From an uncultured Eubacteriales bacterium (GTDB lineage Bacteria; Bacillota_A; Clostridia; Oscillospirales; Oscillospiraceae): DNA of 7,440 nucleotides. The stretch lies in the NCBI GenBank assembly GCA_949451265.1, contig CASTQR010000075.1:1-7440 (forward strand). The letters run 5' to 3'. Each line of letters starts with the position of its first letter. Position 1 is the first letter of the stretch. Under the pieces are notes generated by a model, which saw only the letters and a program-made list of their open reading frames with translations, did no database searches and was not told where the DNA came from. Position numbers and translations under genes: made by a program. This document shows positions 5,430 to 7,440 of the stretch, in pieces.

Positions 5430-6368
5430 ATGGGGAAGCGGATTGTTGTGGCCCTGGGCGGAAACGCCCTGGGCAATTCCCCTGAGGAACAGCTGGAGCT
5501 GGTGAAAGGCACCGCCAAGCCCATCGTAGATCTGGTGGAAAAGGGCTGCGAGGTCATCATCGGCCACGGCAACGGCCCCCAGGTGGGTATGATTAACCTG
5601 GCCATGGAGTTCTCCGCCAACAAGGGCGGGAACACCCCCTATATGCCCTTCCCCGAGTGCGGGGCCATGACCCAGGGCTATATCGGCTACCATCTCCAGC
5701 AGGCCATCCAGGACGAGCTGCGCTCACGCGGGATTAAAAAGTCCTGCGCCACCGTGGTGACCCAGGTGGTGGTGGACGAGGCCGACCCCGGCTTCCAGAA
5801 GCCCACCAAGCCCGTGGGCAGCTTCTACACCAAGGAGGAGGCCGATGCCATCGCGGCGGAAAAGGGCTTTACCTTCGTGGAGGACGCGGGCCGGGGCTAC
5901 CGCCGGGTGGTGCCCTCCCCCATCCCCAAGCGGATCGTGGAGCTGGAGGTCATTGACCAGCTGGTGGCGGCGGGAAACATCGTCATCACCGTGGGCGGCG
6001 GCGGCATCCCCGTGGTGGAGGACGGCAAGGGCCTGAAGGGCGTGGCCGCCGTCATCGACAAGGACCGGGCCAGCGCCCTGCTGGCCAAGGACGTGAAGGC
6101 GGATCAGCTTATCATCCTCACCGCCGTGGATCGGGTGTGCGTCAACTTCAACAAGCCCGACCAGCGGGAGCTGGCCTCCATGACCCTGGCGGAGTGCGAG
6201 GAGTATATCGGGCAGGGGCAGTTCGCCCCCGGCAGCATGCTGCCCAAGGTCCAGTCCTGCATGGAGTTCGTGGCAAACAGCGCCAACGGCGGCACCGCCC
6301 TCATCACCTCCCTGGCACGGGCGGCCGAGGCGCTGGATGGAAAAACGGGAACGGTGGTTGAAAAGTAA
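5430..6368 (+). CDS. arcC: Carbamate kinase
   Basis: Transfers phosphate from carbamoyl phosphate to ADP, releasing carbamate (which breaks down to ammonia and CO2). This is the ATP-yielding last step of the arginine deiminase pathway. Complete at 312 residues, normal for the family. Motifs: ALGGNALG near the N-terminus (8-15), GHGNGPQVG (about 45-53), KPVGSFY, RRVVPSPIPK, the glycine-rich VGGGGIPV, IDKDRASALLA, LTAVDRV and FAPGSMLPKVQ near the C-terminus. ATG 5430 is four bases after the arcB stop. The only Shine-Dalgarno-like bases (AAGG) nearly touch the start, so translation is probably coupled to arcB. An amino-acid kinase of another specificity is unlikely given motifs and neighbours. 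Confidence 0.97.
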   Translation: MGKRIVVALGGNALGNSPEEQLELVKGTAKPIVDLVEKGCEVIIGHGNGPQVGMINLAMEFSANKGGNTPYMPFPECGAMTQGYIGYHLQQAIQDELRSRGIKKSCATVVTQVVVDEADPGFQKPTKPVGSFYTKEEADAIAAEKGFTFVEDAGRGYRRVVPSPIPKRIVELEVIDQLVAAGNIVITVGGGGIPVVEDGKGLKGVAAVIDKDRASALLAKDVKADQLIILTAVDRVCVNFNKPDQRELASMTLAECEEYIGQGQFAPGSMLPKVQSCMEFVANSANGGTALITSLARAAEALDGKTGTVVEK

Positions 6369-6386
6369 GGAAGATCGTATTATAGT
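6358..6386 (+). promoter_or_regulatory. Candidate sigma-70-type promoter before the transporter gene
   Basis: TTGAAA (6358-6363) and TATAGT (6381-6386) are each one base from consensus and are separated by 17 bases. Transcription would start near 6393, inside the Shine-Dalgarno AAGGAG (6390-6395), leaving a leader of only about 11 bases. The match is good but the geometry is poor, so it may be chance in an AT-rich gap. Confidence 0.3.
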
Positions 6387-6403
6387 ATAAAGGAGAGATT
6401 GTC

Positions 6404-7440
6404 ATGGCAGAGAAGAAAAAGAAACGCTCGTTAAATACCTTCCTGATCCTGCTGGCCGTCCTGCTGGTGGTGTCCATCGTCACCTGGATCGCCAACGGGC
6501 AGACCTACACCGGCTTCGACGAGGAGACCGGCGAGGCGGTGGAGATGGCGGTGGAGGGCGCGTCCCTCAGCGACATCCTCATGGCTCCCATCGCGGGCTG
6601 GCATGACGCCGGGGACGTTATCGGCTTCGTGTTCTGCCTGGGCATTTTCCTGTCCATCCTCAACGCCACCGGGGCCTTGGAAACGGGCATCCACGTGCTG
6701 GTGAAAAAGCTGAAGGGCAAGGAACTGGTGCTGGTCTGGATTCTGATGTTCCTCTTCTCCATCGGCGGCACCACCTACGGCATGGGCGAGGAGACCGTGG
6801 GCTTCTATATCCTCCTGGCGGCCACCATGGTGGCGGCGGGCTTCGACCCGCTGGTGGGCGCGGCTACCGTCCTGCTGGGCGCGGGCACCGGCGTGCTGGG
6901 CTCCACCATCAACCCCTTCGCCACCGGCGCGGCGGTATCCGCCGCGGTTGACGCCGACGTCAATGTGAACATGGGCACCGTCTATATTCTGGCTATCGTG
7001 CTCTGGTTCGGCACCTTTATCCTCTCCGGCCTGTTCGTCACCGCCTACGCCAAAAAGGTGAAGTCCGGCAAGGGCTCCATCTTCACCAGCGAGCAGATCA
7101 AGGAGTGCACCGAGGCCTACGGCACCTCCACCGAGATCGACGACAACGTGCGGCTCACCGGAAAGCAGAAGGCCGTGCTGATCGTGTTTGCCCTGTCCTT
7201 CGTGGTGCAGATTCTGGGCTTCATCCCCTGGGCCGACCTAAATGAGGGAATTTACAATGGCCTGGGCTTCTCCAGCTTCCTCACCGGCAACGGTCTGGGC
7301 GATTGGTGGTTCGACGACGCGGCTACCTGGTTCCTGCTGATGGGCTTCGTCATGGGCTTCATCGGCCTGGACGACAAGAAGAAGTTCATGCCCTGCGTGA
7401 TCAACGGCTTCACCGACATGATCTCCGTCAACCTGGTCAT
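6404..7440 (+). CDS. arcD: YfcC-family (DcuC-like) transporter, probable arginine/ornithine antiporter, 5' part
   Basis: Integral membrane carrier; 345 complete codons are visible and the frame is open to the window end, about two thirds of a family member (usually near 480-510 residues). ATG 6404 follows AAGGAG by eight bases, 35 bases after arcC. A lysine-rich cytoplasmic start (4-8) precedes hydrophobic segments at about 11-30, 70-92, 107-126, 131-147, 150-165, 191-214, 255-275 and 305-321. A polar loop (31-68) follows the first, and a hydrophilic loop lies at 216-253. Glycine-rich SIGGTTYGMGEE (119-130) and GAGTGVLGSTINPFATG (159-175) are typical of the YfcC/DcuC superfamily. The substrate is inferred from context: arc operons of Firmicutes often encode such a carrier that exchanges arginine for ornithine. 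A peptide or dicarboxylate carrier cannot be excluded from sequence alone. Confidence 0.85.
   Translation, partial: MAEKKKKRSLNTFLILLAVLLVVSIVTWIANGQTYTGFDEETGEAVEMAVEGASLSDILMAPIAGWHDAGDVIGFVFCLGIFLSILNATGALETGIHVLVKKLKGKELVLVWILMFLFSIGGTTYGMGEETVGFYILLAATMVAAGFDPLVGAATVLLGAGTGVLGSTINPFATGAAVSAAVDADVNVNMGTVYILAIVLWFGTFILSGLFVTAYAKKVKSGKGSIFTSEQIKECTEAYGTSTEIDDNVRLTGKQKAVLIVFALSFVVQILGFIPWADLNEGIYNGLGFSSFLTGNGLGDWWFDDAATWFLLMGFVMGFIGLDDKKKFMPCVINGFTDMISVNLV

Noticed and set aside
3008..5635. Very long open frame on the minus strand opposite arcA-arcB (875 codons)
   Set aside because: It is the complement of two clearly real genes with G/C-biased third positions, which suppress stops on the opposite strand. 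Its translation is rich in V, H, G and L with no recognisable motif, and no ribosome binding site supports it.

Overview
The window (7,440 bases) is GC-rich with a strong bias for C or G at third codon positions, yet its genes are of low-GC Gram-positive type: a two-gene SMS-like SufC/SufB pair, a clostridial-style arginine deiminase operon with a YfcC-family transporter, AGGAGG ribosome binding sites, and a tRNA gene with encoded CCA. This suggests a high-GC anaerobic Clostridia member, possibly a gut Oscillospiraceae-like bacterium. That placement is an inference from gene content and composition. All recognised genes lie on the plus strand.

Region 1 (1-1350): the 3' end of a SufC-type ABC ATPase, then by a 4-base ATGA overlap a complete 305-residue SufB/SufD-family scaffold protein, then a plausible intrinsic terminator. 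With no sufS, sufU or sufD following, the pair looks like a minimal Fe-S cluster machinery.

Region 2 (1299-2960): an untranslated stretch, a tRNA-Arg(ACG), a strong terminator, and pyrB (aspartate carbamoyltransferase). The PyrB reading frame ends in a four-cysteine zinc ribbon like that of the separate regulatory subunit PyrI, with no nucleotide-binding allosteric domain between. It is followed by a well-positioned Shine-Dalgarno and a 71-codon frame that resembles the start of an AlaX/AlaRS editing domain. That frame runs into a perfect 15-bp terminator hairpin before reaching its stop codon.

Region 3 (2961-7440): a leader or promoter region of about 190 bases with several dyad symmetries, then arcA, arcB, arcC and the first two thirds of an arcD-like transporter, which is cut by the window end. 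Together they form the arginine deiminase pathway. Arginine enters and ornithine leaves through ArcD. ArcA makes citrulline and ammonia, ArcB makes ornithine and carbamoyl phosphate, and ArcC uses the carbamoyl phosphate to phosphorylate ADP. The adjacent PyrB consumes the same intermediate for pyrimidine synthesis.

I see no mobile element, CRISPR array or phage feature. The core genes are familiar. The points most worth a second look are the PyrB-zinc ribbon fusion, the small frame interrupted by a terminator, the tRNA/terminator/pyrB arrangement, and the structured arcA leader.
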